The notes under the pieces: model-generated | The model's input: the letters and a program-made list of their open reading frames with translations, nothing else | The model's database searches: none | Told to the model about the DNA's origin: nothing | Program-made: the position numbers and the translations under genes | Shown here: positions 1 to 8,647 of the stretch, piece by piece | How the letters are laid out: the number at the start of each line of letters is the position of its first letter | Position numbering within the stretch: the first letter of the stretch is position 1 | Source: Rhodocyclales bacterium | GTDB taxonomy: Bacteria > Pseudomonadota > Gammaproteobacteria > Burkholderiales > Rhodocyclaceae | DNA length: 64,000 nucleotides | Assembly: GCA_028292485.1 (NCBI GenBank) | Contig: JAQGMG010000047.1 | Location: forward strand, 54,415 to 118,414 | Direction: 5' to 3'

Positions 1-4
1 TCAT
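1..4 (-). CDS. Start codon of the next phage gene (rest outside window)
   Basis: On the minus strand an ATG at 4..2 follows the fibre gene stop by 13 bases and is preceded by GGAG about 8 bases upstream. In Mu-like phages a tail-fibre assembly or second fibre gene normally follows the fibre gene, which would fit. Only the start codon is visible, so no product can be called. Confidence 0.45.
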
Positions 5-17
5 GGGACACTCCGCT

Positions 18-1007
18 TCAGTATTTGATCAGTGCCATCAAGGCAATATTCTTTGGACGCGTCTCTGAGCCACCCGTAGAGTTGGTGGTCCGCGTGCGCG
101 TTACCGTGTTACCGGTGTCCCCGCCGGAACCGCCTGACCCAGCGGAGTCCGCATTGAGGGTGTGCGTGTGGCTCGCAAATGCGTCCGCCTGGACGCTCCC
201 GTTCGTGCGACCTGTATCCGTTTCATACGTGCCGCTGCCGTCGTGATAGCTTCGTATGAACAGCCCCCTCAAGTCCGGCACATTGAACGTTGTAGATCCG
301 TCGCCGACGCCATATCCCGTGCTTAGAAGAGCGAAGAGCGCGGCATAGGTTGTGCGGCTCACGGCAGCGCCATTGGCTTTTATATAGCCGGTGGGGATGT
401 CCACAACCGAGCGATAAATAATGCTGCCGATCGGCACGGCGGAGACGTTAAGCGACACTCCGTTGATTTGCAGGTCCGTCGCATTTATGGCACCTGCTCC
501 CGGATCGGATAGGCCATTGGCATACATGCCGGCGCGCATACAAAAGACTTCTGAGTACACCCCAGCCAAATATCTACGGAACACCACCTCGCCATCTTCC
601 GAGCCATTGGTCGGATCGACGATGCGTCCGAGAATGTCGGCGTACATGGTTGTGTTGCCACCGGAATCTCGCCCGATAAAGGCAAGTTGACCGATAAAGT
701 CGGCGACCGTAGGCGATGTATCTGGCCGCGAAAACACAAGACCAGGAAGACCTTCCGCACCATTCGAGATGGTCATGGTCCCTGCTGCGTTGGGATTCGC
801 GCTCTTGAGGAAGTAGGCGAGAAGCAATGTGGCGACCTGCGTGAGATCGCCCTCGGCTGGCGTGCCGCCGAGCGCTGTTATGAGGTGGTCCAGCTCTCGC
901 TGCGGGTGCTCGATCGCCTTGGCTGGCACCGGACTGCCTTCAGTGCTGCCGCTGGCATCGACATACGGATCATTTGCGGCTCCGCCGACAGGTGGTTGAT
1001 ATTTCAT
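18..1007 (-). CDS. Tail fibre protein with tail-collar domain
   Basis: A 329-residue virion protein, probably the distal fibre or its tip, involved in host contact. Residues about 192-252 form a phage tail collar domain (PF07484 type), with the characteristic run PTGYIKANGAAVSRTTYAAL followed by FNVPDLRGLFIR. The C-terminus is Gly/Ser/Thr-rich and ends in the typical PKNIALMALIKY-like segment. The N-terminal 100 residues look like a baseplate attachment region. It is the last complete gene of the baseplate-fibre block and starts 3 bases after the gp48-like gene. It is shorter than Mu S, so it may be one of several fibre components, with more lying to the left of the window. Confidence 0.85.
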   Translation of the reverse strand: MKYQPPVGGAANDPYVDASGSTEGSPVPAKAIEHPQRELDHLITALGGTPAEGDLTQVATLLLAYFLKSANPNAAGTMTISNGAEGLPGLVFSRPDTSPTVADFIGQLAFIGRDSGGNTTMYADILGRIVDPTNGSEDGEVVFRRYLAGVYSEVFCMRAGMYANGLSDPGAGAINATDLQINGVSLNVSAVPIGSIIYRSVVDIPTGYIKANGAAVSRTTYAALFALLSTGYGVGDGSTTFNVPDLRGLFIRSYHDGSGTYETDTGRTNGSVQADAFASHTHTLNADSAGSGGSGGDTGNTVTRTRTTNSTGGSETRPKNIALMALIKY

Positions 1008-1010
1008 TCG

Positions 1011-1592
1011 TCATACTCCGGTGTAGAGCACATACACAGTGGTGTGTGCCGGTTTTAGCTCTTCGAGCTTGCATTCCAGATCCTCAGCGCGCGCGTAGGC
1101 GCCGAGGCGATCGCCGCAACGAGACGCGCCGCAACGGAACAGGGTCGCCCGTGCGCTCGGGACATTGACGCGCCACACGAAGCGAACATCGTGGCCGCCG
1201 TTGAGACGGTCGCCGCAACGCGAGATCCCGCAAATAAAGGGCTTGAATTCGTCGATCGTGACGGTGTAGCCCAACTGCGCTGCCAGCGAGATGTAGAAGG
1301 CACGCGACTGGCTGCCCTCGTGGAACAGCTTCGCCACCAGTGCGTTGCGGCGGTCTGCCAGAGTCGTCGGCACCGCGCTGCCGCAACTGTCGGGAAGGCC
1401 GGCTGCTGCTTCATAGTCGGGAAGCAGGTTGAGTGCATTGCGCGGGTCGACTTCGGAGAGCAACTGGTCGAGCATGGCAAGCGCGGCATCGAGAGAATTC
1501 CCCTCGGCCTTGAGCTGCGCAGCGAGATGAGGCTTGGTCGGATCGACACTCTGAGGCGGCAGCAGGAGCGCGAGTAAGTCTGCATGACTCAT
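1011..1592 (-). CDS. Baseplate protein, Mu gp48 / YmfQ (DUF2313) family
   Basis: A 193-residue protein with the length and position of Mu gp48, the tail-tip component between the gp47 (J-like) baseplate protein and the fibre. The middle carries an LLPDYEAAAGLP segment and the DRRNALVAKL motif typical of this family. The C-terminal half contains two copies of a C-G-x-S-R-C-G-D-R-L motif about 35 residues apart, an internal repeat that could bind metal or fold as paired hairpins. Its ATG overlaps the upstream stop codon (ATGA), indicating translational coupling. Confidence 0.85.
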   Translation of the reverse strand: MSHADLLALLLPPQSVDPTKPHLAAQLKAEGNSLDAALAMLDQLLSEVDPRNALNLLPDYEAAAGLPDSCGSAVPTTLADRRNALVAKLFHEGSQSRAFYISLAAQLGYTVTIDEFKPFICGISRCGDRLNGGHDVRFVWRVNVPSARATLFRCGASRCGDRLGAYARAEDLECKLEELKPAHTTVYVLYTGV

Positions 1593-2653
1593 GACGTCGC
1601 GACCGCGCCAAGCGTGGCCTTCTGCGTGTGCGTAGCATCAAACAGGATGGCTACGTTCGCGGCCGGCGCCACAAGGTTGAAGTCGATGATGCCTGCAATG
1701 CCTTTGATGATCGCGATCACGTCGACACGTACGACCATGTCACCCGGATTCAGACCATCGACATATGCTTGCAGTGCAGCCGTGATGGCAGTGTGAGCGT
1801 CGGCCAGCAATGTGCCTGACTTCAGGATTAGACCTGTGACGGTGAAGGCAACCGGGACGCCGGTCCATGTCATCACCACGATGTCCGCAGTAATCGGGCG
1901 CAGCCCGTCGATATAGTTGCCAGTCGCCGTGATGAGCGGACCGGACGCCGGGCCACCAAGTGTGCTTATGACAACATCAACGGTACCCTTTCCGCGCCTT
2001 CCGGAGACGACCGAGGCGTCGATCACGCCGTCGACATCCTTAGCCCATTGCACGTAGTCGTTGGATGAGCCACCCGTGGGTGGTTTGCGCCATCGATCCA
2101 GTAGCCTGCCGAGCAAACTGGCGATCGTCTCCTGGTCCGTGCCGCCCGACATCGAGACGACCGCAGCGAGGGATTGAACGCCAGATGGTGCCGACGTCAA
2201 TGTAAGCGAGGTTCCGCCGGCAAGATTCCCGGCCTTTCCGGCGGCGACGGAGCGAGCCGCCACTGTGGCAGTTCCTCCTCCTCCGATCGTTCCTGCCTCG
2301 GTTGTCACGAAAGTAATGCCATCAACTGAGGTGGCTTCGACACCAATCGCAAACGGACTAGTCGGCGTGCCGATGAGTGCGATAGTGCCTGCGGCAGCAG
2401 TGGCATTCTTGCGCGGAATCTTGCGCAAGGATGCATGCAGTTCTACCCATTCCGGGTCCGTGTCCGGGCCCGGAATCAGCTGGCGCGAGATCCATTGTCC
2501 GTGCTGGTAGAGCCCTTCGATAGCGGCTCCGCTTGCTGCAGCTCGAATACCGAAGTCCGAGTCCTGCGTGACAGCGGCGGCTGGCTCAAGCCCTGCTGTA
2601 TCGCGGAGGATGTTCGCCTCGATTTGCTCGGCGGTAAGAATTGGGATGGGCAC
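1589..2653 (-). CDS. Baseplate J-like wedge protein (Mu gp47 family)
   Basis: A 354-residue baseplate wedge protein of the J/gp47 family (PF04865), which joins wedges around the tail hub before DNA injection. The family hallmarks are present: an N-terminal ILRDTAGLEPA-type segment, the EWVELHASLRKI block, a central Gly-rich GTIGGGGTATVAARSV region and RWRKPPTGGSSNDYVQWAKDVDGV. It begins with GTG rather than ATG, preceded by AAGGTGAT, 1 base after the stop of the gp46-like gene. It overlaps the following gene by 4 bases. Confidence 0.92.
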   Translation of the reverse strand: MPIPILTAEQIEANILRDTAGLEPAAAVTQDSDFGIRAAASGAAIEGLYQHGQWISRQLIPGPDTDPEWVELHASLRKIPRKNATAAAGTIALIGTPTSPFAIGVEATSVDGITFVTTEAGTIGGGGTATVAARSVAAGKAGNLAGGTSLTLTSAPSGVQSLAAVVSMSGGTDQETIASLLGRLLDRWRKPPTGGSSNDYVQWAKDVDGVIDASVVSGRRGKGTVDVVISTLGGPASGPLITATGNYIDGLRPITADIVVMTWTGVPVAFTVTGLILKSGTLLADAHTAITAALQAYVDGLNPGDMVVRVDVIAIIKGIAGIIDFNLVAPAANVAILFDATHTQKATLGAVATS

Positions 2654-2654
2654 G

Positions 2655-3023
2655 TCAGATCACCTTGACAAGATGCTTGTAGATGAGCGTCTCGCCGCTT
2701 GCGGCGGTAACGCTAACCAGTAGATAGAGGCGACCGTTTTGCCGCTGACTCTCGACATGGACCGCCGTGGCGCGACCATCATCGAGCACGGGTTTGAGTG
2801 CCTGGCTGGCGTACTGCCTCGCGAGCAGCTCGATGCGGGCGACATCCTTCTCGCGCGCCAGCTCATGCAGACGACTGCCGAATGCGCGATCGCGCCAGTA
2901 GCTGCCGAGCGGTGTGCTAAGGCGCAGGAAGCAGGCATTGAGCAGGCCGCCCGATGGGTCGCGCTCAATGCGGCCGACCGTGAGGCGGTAGTCGCGCGTG
3001 ACGGGATCAATGAGCGCGTCCAT
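2655..3023 (-). CDS. Baseplate protein, Mu gp46 family (GPW/gp25-like)
   Basis: A 122-residue wedge protein of the phage GP46 family (PF07409), the Mu equivalent of the T4 gp25 / P2 W lysozyme-fold wedge protein. The start MDALIDPVTRDY, the LSTPLGSYWRDRAFGSRL core and the conserved length are typical. Its start shares one base with the upstream stop (TAATG). In contractile tails this protein sits where wedge and sheath initiator meet, so it fits next to J and V. Confidence 0.9.
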   Translation of the reverse strand: MDALIDPVTRDYRLTVGRIERDPSGGLLNACFLRLSTPLGSYWRDRAFGSRLHELAREKDVARIELLARQYASQALKPVLDDGRATAVHVESQRQNGRLYLLVSVTAASGETLIYKHLVKVI

Positions 3024-3736
3024 TATTCGGGTCCGTCCGAAAGTGAGCCGTCCGCATGGGTTCTGTGCCCGTGAAGGCCGTCGATATTGTGTCCATCGTG
3101 CGTGAGCGTGCCGTCACTGAATGCAAAGTTGCCTGCCATGGTGTTAGCACCGCCTGGCGCCGTGCCGCTCAAGGCGCAGCCACCTGTGCCCGTCAGGAGG
3201 CCGGCGACACTGAGCTGCGCGCTCATGGCTACAAGCGGCGTGGTGTACGTCGCCTTGGTGCTGGCCACGACGGTCCAGTTCGGTGTCGTGATGGTCGAAC
3301 TCACCGAGGCATTGACGTTGTACTGCTTCGTGTTGATCTCGACGAGGTCTTCAGCGTTGATGCGCAGCGTTTTGGTCGTCACGAGAATCGTGCGGCCGCG
3401 ATGCAGGACGACGCTGTCGCCCTCGTCACTGTAGAGGGCGGCTTCGCCGTCTGCGAGCGCTTTAAAGCGGTATTGGCCGTGTTCGGTAGCGATGACGATG
3501 CCATGCGAAGTCTTGCCACCGATCGGCGTGGCGACGTACATGAAGCCCTTCGGCGGACGCGACGTGAAGCCGTAGTGCTGGAACAGCTCCATGTCCGGCA
3601 GGTTCTCGTCCTTGAGGCCCTCGGCATGAACCATCTGTACCGGCCCCGTGCTGCTGACAACGGAGCCACGACCACGAAATGGCAGGCGCATACCGGCGAG
3701 CAGTCGCTTGATGCGCGTATCGATCATCGCGATCAT
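3023..3736 (-). CDS. Baseplate assembly protein V / Mu gp45 (central spike)
   Basis: A 237-residue spike protein of the gpV/Mu gp45 family. The N-terminal OB-type region with FQHYGFTSRPPKGFMYVATPIGGKTSHGIVIA matches Mu gp45. The C-terminal third is a Thr/Ser-rich beta-helix-like stretch ending HDGHNIDGLHGHRTHADG. The His-rich tip is where gp45-type spikes bind iron and calcium. The start was placed at 3736 because that ATG overlaps the stop of the upstream hub gene (ATGA). The open frame extends 351 bases further upstream, but that part overlaps the hub gene and is not credible. A second in-frame ATG lies at 3727. Confidence 0.9.
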   Translation of the reverse strand: MIAMIDTRIKRLLAGMRLPFRGRGSVVSSTGPVQMVHAEGLKDENLPDMELFQHYGFTSRPPKGFMYVATPIGGKTSHGIVIATEHGQYRFKALADGEAALYSDEGDSVVLHRGRTILVTTKTLRINAEDLVEINTKQYNVNASVSSTITTPNWTVVASTKATYTTPLVAMSAQLSVAGLLTGTGGCALSGTAPGGANTMAGNFAFSDGTLTHDGHNIDGLHGHRTHADGSLSDGPE

Positions 3737-4860
3737 CCGGCAGCCCCGCTCGCGAGGTCGAGCACGGCACCTGGACCAGCATTCTTTCCGCGCCGGTGCT
3801 TGCGCTGATGCGGGTGTGCATCGAGCACCCAGACGCCGTCTTCCTTGAGCGTAAGGTGCGTGACGCCAACCTGCCTGCGGCCACCTATGAAGCGCCTGGC
3901 CATGACGAAGAAAACGGCGTCGATATCGTGTGGCTCGCTGCGGACGTGCAGGCGCTGGCCAGGCTTCCACAACACGCCGTCGCTTTTCTGGCCAGGCGCG
4001 ACGATGCGGTGTCCTTTGACCTCGGCGGTTAGCGTAAAGGCGCTCAACCGAGAGTCGGCCAGCAGCTTGCGCGCGCGGTCCTCGCAAACGGCAGGGGTGT
4101 CGCTCTCATGGTCGACAACGAGTTGCGGACGATAGCCGCTCATGCCCTGGTCTCGGGCAGTGCCACGGAGCGCGTGCTTGCCTTCTTCCTGTTCGGTGCC
4201 GCAGGTCTGACTGAGCACCGTTACTTCGGTGAAGCGGCTGTGCTCGGAAGTAACCTCCTCGAGCGAGAGCAGATTGTTGGCGGGTCCATCGAAGGTCATT
4301 ACCAGGGACGCGACGACGGGCGTGGTGTAGTCCGGCCCGCCGATCACCAGCGTGCCGTCCGGATCGCACCAGGCCCACAGGCCGTTTGCCTCGGCGACGC
4401 GCACCAGCACCTCCCATGCGCGATCGCCTGGCTCGACGTTGATCTTCTTGCGGATACGGGTTTTGTCCGCGTCGATACGAATGTTGCAGGCAACGAGCGG
4501 GCGAACAACTTTAGCGACGATCTGCGGCAGGTCAGACATCTGCGCGACGAAGATCGGCGCAGCGCAGTCGAGCAGCTTGGCGACGCTGTCGCGGCCTGCC
4601 AGCGATACAGTGTTGGACTCTTTCGTTACCTTGTGCCGACGCTCGTCGATCGTGCCGACCATGACCTTCTCGCCACCGACGCGCAGCTCGATAGCTGCGC
4701 CCGTGTTCACGCCAGCGGGAATGCGGCCCGCATTCAGGCCGAAGTTAACGTGCCAGGCGTCGGCGGGCGTGAGCAGATCGGAGTCCACCTCGTAGCTCTC
4801 CCATGCGTCATGCATGACGCTGCCGACGAGCAGTTGCACCCGTTCATCGCGCGTAGGCAT
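3733..4860 (-). CDS. Baseplate hub protein, Mu gp44 / P family (late control D-like)
   Basis: A 375-residue tail hub protein of the Mu P/gp44 type, which binds the spike and forms the central hub. Characteristic parts are VQLLVGSVMHDAWESYEV at the N-terminus, the SLAGRDSVAKLLDCAAP block near residue 90 and LLSLEEVTSEHSRFTEVTV in the middle. The last 25 residues are basic and low-complexity (QRKHRRGKNAG), beyond the usual fold. It overlaps N by 17 bases at its start and V by 4 bases at its end. Confidence 0.9.
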   Translation of the reverse strand: MPTRDERVQLLVGSVMHDAWESYEVDSDLLTPADAWHVNFGLNAGRIPAGVNTGAAIELRVGGEKVMVGTIDERRHKVTKESNTVSLAGRDSVAKLLDCAAPIFVAQMSDLPQIVAKVVRPLVACNIRIDADKTRIRKKINVEPGDRAWEVLVRVAEANGLWAWCDPDGTLVIGGPDYTTPVVASLVMTFDGPANNLLSLEEVTSEHSRFTEVTVLSQTCGTEQEEGKHALRGTARDQGMSGYRPQLVVDHESDTPAVCEDRARKLLADSRLSAFTLTAEVKGHRIVAPGQKSDGVLWKPGQRLHVRSEPHDIDAVFFVMARRFIGGRRQVGVTHLTLKEDGVWVLDAHPHQRKHRRGKNAGPGAVLDLASGAAG

Positions 4861-6073
4861 TGATCACGTCTCCGGCCTGCAGAAAATTGGGCAAACGCAC
4901 ACGCGGATTCAGGCGCAAGAGTTCGTTTGCACGCGTGTGGTCGCCGTATAGGCGGTGAGCAAGCAGGCGCAAATTACACTCGGCAGTAACGGTGCGTACC
5001 ACCAGCGGAGGCCGCGCCTCGATGACGGCCCGCGCTGCCTCCTGCAGCGCTGCAGCCTGGTCCTTGAGCGGCTCGGTGATCGGCCTGCTCGTAGCCAGCG
5101 GGTAAAGCGCGCGGCATGAGGCGATCGCCTCATTGATTGCAACGCGCGCATCGTTGACCATCTGCTCGATCTCGTCGGGCGAAAGCGTGGGCGACACCGC
5201 CTCGTCGGTGAGCAGCTCCGCAGCCGCCGTAGTGCGGCCGGTGGCCAGTGCTACCTGGACATGCGTGCTCGTGCTTGTCGACGCTTGTGCCTCGGTAGGC
5301 GCCGCGTTGCCATTGATGGGCGAGCTGGCCAGCGACGAGGAAGACAGCGTCTTGCCGATGGCATCGAATGCCGTCTTCATTCCATCCCAACGCGCCTTGG
5401 CTTGCTTGTCGGTGTTGGCGATGTCGACGACGCCATTGACCACCGCCGTCATGTCGCTCACCCATGCGCGCGGATAGTCGAAGACATCGAGGCCGCTGGC
5501 GATCACACCTTGTGCCTGGTCGAGTCCCGCCTTGAGCGGTCCGCTCATTGATTGGCGAAGCGTATCCAATGCTGCGAATGGTTTCGCACTACGGATGGCT
5601 TCCACCTGTGCGACGGCCTGATTCGCTGACGCGGCTTGCGCCTTGTCACCATGAGCAGCGACGCCAGCAGACTGTTGCACTGCCAGGCGCTTGGAGAAAA
5701 CCTGATCGTCGATCGCCTTCTCGATGAAGTCGACATGCACGGAGCAGTAGTCGATTTCACCGGCGACATGACGAATGCGTCGCGACGAGACCTGCGCATT
5801 GATGCTGCCGTAGATCGGGTGGATCAGCTCGCCGGCGCCACGAACTGCCAGCACCTTCTTGAACGCATCAAGGCGAGCCTCATAGTCCTCACCGAAGAAT
5901 ACGAACTCGATGCTCAACGGCATCGGATCGTCACCCATGTCTTCGACATCACCGCCGTCGCGATAGGGGTAGCGCAGTACCGACAACGCGCGTGCGATCG
6001 TCTCCTCCGTCTCCAGGACGTCGGCGGTCGCGCCACGAAAGCTTGCATCAAGAAGGTTGTCTGCCCAGGCCAT
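4844..6073 (-). CDS. DNA circularisation / tail protein N
   Basis: A 409-residue protein of the Mu N family (PF07157, DNA circularisation protein N-terminal domain). N is injected or tail-associated and is needed for circularising incoming DNA and for baseplate assembly. The N-terminal MAWADNLLDASFRGATADV, followed by acidic EFVFFGEDYEARLDAF and GELIHPIYGSINAQV, is diagnostic. The C-terminus (RLLAHRLYGDHTRANELLRL) resembles a LysM-like tail-hub domain. It is the first gene of the fourth late block: the late-promoter palindrome lies just upstream, there is no Shine-Dalgarno sequence, and the ATG falls where transcription is predicted to begin. Confidence 0.9.
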   Translation of the reverse strand: MAWADNLLDASFRGATADVLETEETIARALSVLRYPYRDGGDVEDMGDDPMPLSIEFVFFGEDYEARLDAFKKVLAVRGAGELIHPIYGSINAQVSSRRIRHVAGEIDYCSVHVDFIEKAIDDQVFSKRLAVQQSAGVAAHGDKAQAASANQAVAQVEAIRSAKPFAALDTLRQSMSGPLKAGLDQAQGVIASGLDVFDYPRAWVSDMTAVVNGVVDIANTDKQAKARWDGMKTAFDAIGKTLSSSSLASSPINGNAAPTEAQASTSTSTHVQVALATGRTTAAAELLTDEAVSPTLSPDEIEQMVNDARVAINEAIASCRALYPLATSRPITEPLKDQAAALQEAARAVIEARPPLVVRTVTAECNLRLLAHRLYGDHTRANELLRLNPRVRLPNFLQAGDVINAYAR

Positions 6074-6126
6074 GTGCGGAAATTACGCGTGCGCGCGACG
6101 GGGACTAAGGCGGAAGCGTTTCCGCC
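6074..6126 (-). promoter_or_regulatory. Late promoter 1 (Mor/C-type activator site + -10), driving N and baseplate genes
   Basis: Palindrome GGCGGAAGCGTTTCCGCC at 6109..6126 (7-bp arms, 4-bp centre). On the minus strand it is followed by 23 bp and then TAATTT at 6085..6080. The palindrome centre to -10 centre distance is 35 bp, which puts the dyad near -44, the position used by Mor and C activators in phage Mu. There is no recognisable -35 box. The ATG of N begins 7 bases after the -10. Confidence 0.7.
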
Positions 6127-6138
6127 TGGAAGGGCTGA

Positions 6139-8061
6139 TCAAAACCGCCTCCCGGTGCGGGCGTTGGCGTCGTTCACGGACGCGGTGATATTGCCGTCCT
6201 TCACCTCGACCACGACCTTGACCAGCTGTGGTGCCAAAGTGTTGGCCATGCCTTGCCAAGCTCCCGCGCTGCCACCGGATTGCTGAGCAGCGGGTTGGGC
6301 AGGAGCAGCGCCATCGGCCCAACGCGATATGCCGTAAGGTCCGGTGACTCGATGCTGTCCCGGGTGTGCGGCGGCTTCATCCTGCTGCATCTTGGCGACG
6401 ATGCCGACCCCTGCCAGACCCGTAAGCGCGAAAGGCAGCATTGACGTGCCGCCCAAAGCGGTTGCGCCGGCAGCGGCGGTGGCCGCCGCAGATCCAGCGC
6501 TGCCACCGAGGAACATCTTGGCTAATCCCCCGGCTCCGACTGCTGCTGCGAGGGCCGTCAGCCCGGTCGTGGCGGCAACGATGCTTGCGGAGAAGCCTGG
6601 CCAATCGCGCATCGTCTTCGCGAGATTGTCAGCGAAATTTCCGAGTGACGGATTGATACGGTCCATCGCGGTCTGCATGGCGACGGCCTTCTCGGATACG
6701 AGCTGCTCGGTCTTGTAAGACGCAGTCCCTGCGACCAGGCTGAACGCGTCGTCGGTTGTGCCATTGGCATTACCTACTTTGTTGCGAATGCCCTGCATGT
6801 AATCGCGGTTGTTCATGATGCCCACAAGCGCCATGAGCGCCTGGCGGTCCTGGACGATCTTACCGACCGCCGAACCCTGCAGGATGTCACCCATGGATTC
6901 GTACGTGGCTTTGCGCTCGTCGCCGGTGGCGTGCGCTGCCTTGCTGCGGAGCGTTCCGAAGCTCTTGTCGCGCGCGACAATCTGATCGGTCAGATTGACG
7001 AAAGCATCAAGCGAGTTGACGCCTTTTTCACGCGCGGCCGCGAGCGAGCCGGGTAGGTTAATGCCCAACTTCTTCGCATCGCGCGCGGTGTCCTGGCTGT
7101 TGATCTTGGCAAGCAGATTGACCAGGTTGTTGCCTGCTTCATCCTTGGTGCCTGCGGTGATTGCGGTCGCCTGGTTGGCAGCGAGGAGCGTGGCGAATCC
7201 TTCCGGGCCACGCAGGCCTGACTGACGCGCCATGGCCATCTGCTGCGGCAGCCACTTCGCCATGTCCTTCAGCTCAAAACCACCGAGCTGACCGGCCTTC
7301 ATGGCCATGTTGAGCGCGCCACCGACATCCGATATGCCAAATGTTTGCCGGGCACGAATCGCGATGTCGGCAAGCTCGGTCGGCGACGCGTTTGAGGCGG
7401 TCCCGGCCTTGGCCAGGACTGGCAGGACGCCGGCCGCATCGCCGACGTTTTCGTATGCGCCGCTTGCCACAAGCTTGTCGAGCGTTTCGAGCGAGCCCTC
7501 GCGCGTACCGCCGCCAGTACGAACGGCAGAGATGATGGCTGCATCGAGCGTGCGCATGCCAGCGCGGCGTGCGTCCATCGACTTGCCGGCGTAGGCCGTG
7601 TTGGACAAGTGCGCCAACTGGCGGTCGTAGTCCATCGTCTGTTTGACGGGTGGGCCAAGGATCATCTTGCCAGCAGCCCAGCCCGCCTGAAGCGCGCCGA
7701 ACTTCGCCAGCGTCGAGTGCATGCGCTGCATGCCGCCGTGCAGGCTGTTGATCACGCGCTGGGCGGCGCCGCCCTCGGAGACGATGCGGGATAACCAAGA
7801 AGTCGTGCGCTCGTTTGGCTGTACGTTGCTCGCCGCCTTGAGTGCGTCGGTTACTTTTCCCACGGTATCGGCGGCGATCCTAGCCGTCGCGTTGGTGAAC
7901 TTCAGGCTGCGCTCAAGCTTGGTCGACATGTCCGTGGCCTGACGGCCAGCGCTGTCCGTGCTCTTCAGCGCTTTCTCGACCTGCGCAAGCGTGCGGACCG
8001 CAGCACTGCTGCCACGGTCCTGGTACTTGAGAATGAGCGAGAGTGCCAACTCACCGGACAC
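6139..8061 (-). CDS. Tail tape measure protein
   Basis: A 640-residue tape measure protein that sets tail length and occupies the tube lumen. It shows the expected long Ala/Lys/Gln-rich alpha-helical N-terminus, then the conserved TP901-like core. That core includes NTAYAGKSMDARRAGMRTLD and ARQTFGISDVGGALNMA, and a hydrophobic segment around residues 490-520 (SIVAATTGLTALAAAVGAGG). It starts with GTG at 8061, preceded by AAAGGG. The start lies 2 bases beyond the stop of the frameshifted chaperone product, the usual chaperone-to-tape-measure arrangement. It is the last gene before late promoter 1. Confidence 0.9.
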   Translation of the reverse strand: MSGELALSLILKYQDRGSSAAVRTLAQVEKALKSTDSAGRQATDMSTKLERSLKFTNATARIAADTVGKVTDALKAASNVQPNERTTSWLSRIVSEGGAAQRVINSLHGGMQRMHSTLAKFGALQAGWAAGKMILGPPVKQTMDYDRQLAHLSNTAYAGKSMDARRAGMRTLDAAIISAVRTGGGTREGSLETLDKLVASGAYENVGDAAGVLPVLAKAGTASNASPTELADIAIRARQTFGISDVGGALNMAMKAGQLGGFELKDMAKWLPQQMAMARQSGLRGPEGFATLLAANQATAITAGTKDEAGNNLVNLLAKINSQDTARDAKKLGINLPGSLAAAREKGVNSLDAFVNLTDQIVARDKSFGTLRSKAAHATGDERKATYESMGDILQGSAVGKIVQDRQALMALVGIMNNRDYMQGIRNKVGNANGTTDDAFSLVAGTASYKTEQLVSEKAVAMQTAMDRINPSLGNFADNLAKTMRDWPGFSASIVAATTGLTALAAAVGAGGLAKMFLGGSAGSAAATAAAGATALGGTSMLPFALTGLAGVGIVAKMQQDEAAAHPGQHRVTGPYGISRWADGAAPAQPAAQQSGGSAGAWQGMANTLAPQLVKVVVEVKDGNITASVNDANARTGRRF

Positions 8062-8063
8062 GA

Positions 8064-8647
8064 CTACCCTTTCTGTTGCTTTTCAATGAAGCGCTTCGAG
8101 AGGCGCTTCGTGGGTCCGCTGGCGGGCACGGATGGAAGCGTCGGCATCGGCATCGACGGCTGGGTGGCGCTGAGCCAGCTTTTCACCTGCTCGAGCGACG
8201 CATCGCGGATTTCGTTCAGGCGGAAGCCGGCACCAACGAGCTGGGCTTCGAGGTGTCGGAGGCCGGCGAGCTGGCGCTCGATTCCTTCCTCCTTTTTTTT
8301 AGCACCTTGGCCTTTTCGCGGACGATCTCTGCGTCCTCCGGATCAAGCGACTCCATCAGCACCTGAATGCTCGGTACCGGGTTCAGGTCGCCCAGCTCGA
8401 TGAGTTGCGCGAGCAGCATTGCGTCGCTGATTTGCATCTCATAGGCCAGGCGCGCGGCCGCGTACTCGGGCGGAACCGCCTGCCCAGGCTGCATGACGCT
8501 GCCCAAGTTGTCCGGAATCAGCACTGCTGCCGTCGCCACATACGCATCAGAGAGCTTGGCGACGCGCAGACTAAAGTGACGGTGGACGACGCCGCCGACG
8601 TTGATGCCAACGTCGAGGAGGCCCGTCTCAATCAGTGCCTCGCTCAT
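8064..8647 (-). CDS. Tail assembly chaperone, long form made by -1 frameshift
   Basis: When ribosomes slip back one base on the A8 run (8300..8293), the zero-frame chaperone continues as EEGIERQLAGLRHLEAQLVG and onward for about 70 residues, to a TAG at 8066..8064 just before the tape measure gene. This is read directly from the minus strand. The extension has no start codon of its own and fills a stretch otherwise without a gene. Long-tailed phages conserve such a frameshift between tube and tape-measure genes (lambda G/GT; Mu has one in the equivalent genes). The long form is inferred to bind the tape measure and tube subunits during assembly. Confidence 0.85.
8216..8647 (-). CDS. Tail assembly chaperone, short form (Mu gp41-like)
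   Basis: The zero-frame product is 143 residues. Its N-terminal part (GGVVHRHFSLRVAKLSDAY) resembles Mu-type gp41 proteins that follow the tail tube gene, and the body is alpha-helical. The C-terminal 25 residues after the slippery run are a low-complexity Ser/Pro tail, as expected where zero-frame reading past a frameshift site is of little use. It overlaps the tube gene stop by 4 bases. The role is inferred from position and from the frameshift. Confidence 0.8.
   Translation of the reverse strand: MSEALIETGLLDVGINVGGVVHRHFSLRVAKLSDAYVATAAVLIPDNLGSVMQPGQAVPPEYAAARLAYEMQISDAMLLAQLIELGDLNPVPSIQVLMESLDPEDAEIVREKAKVLKKRRKESSASSPASDTSKPSSLVPASA
8290..8303 (-). other. Programmed -1 frameshift slippery site
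   Basis: On the minus strand GCT is followed by eight A residues and then GGAGGAAGG. In the zero frame this reads CTA AAA AAA AGG, so A-AAA-AAA forms a classic X-XXY-YYZ slippery heptamer. The purine-rich AGGAGG immediately after it could act as an internal Shine-Dalgarno stimulator, although its downstream position is unusual for that. Confidence 0.8.

Noticed and set aside
3737..4087. N-terminal extension of the spike protein gene
   Set aside because: The frame lies inside the hub gene and is Arg/Pro-rich as expected for a shadow frame; the ATGA overlap at 3736 gives the proper start.
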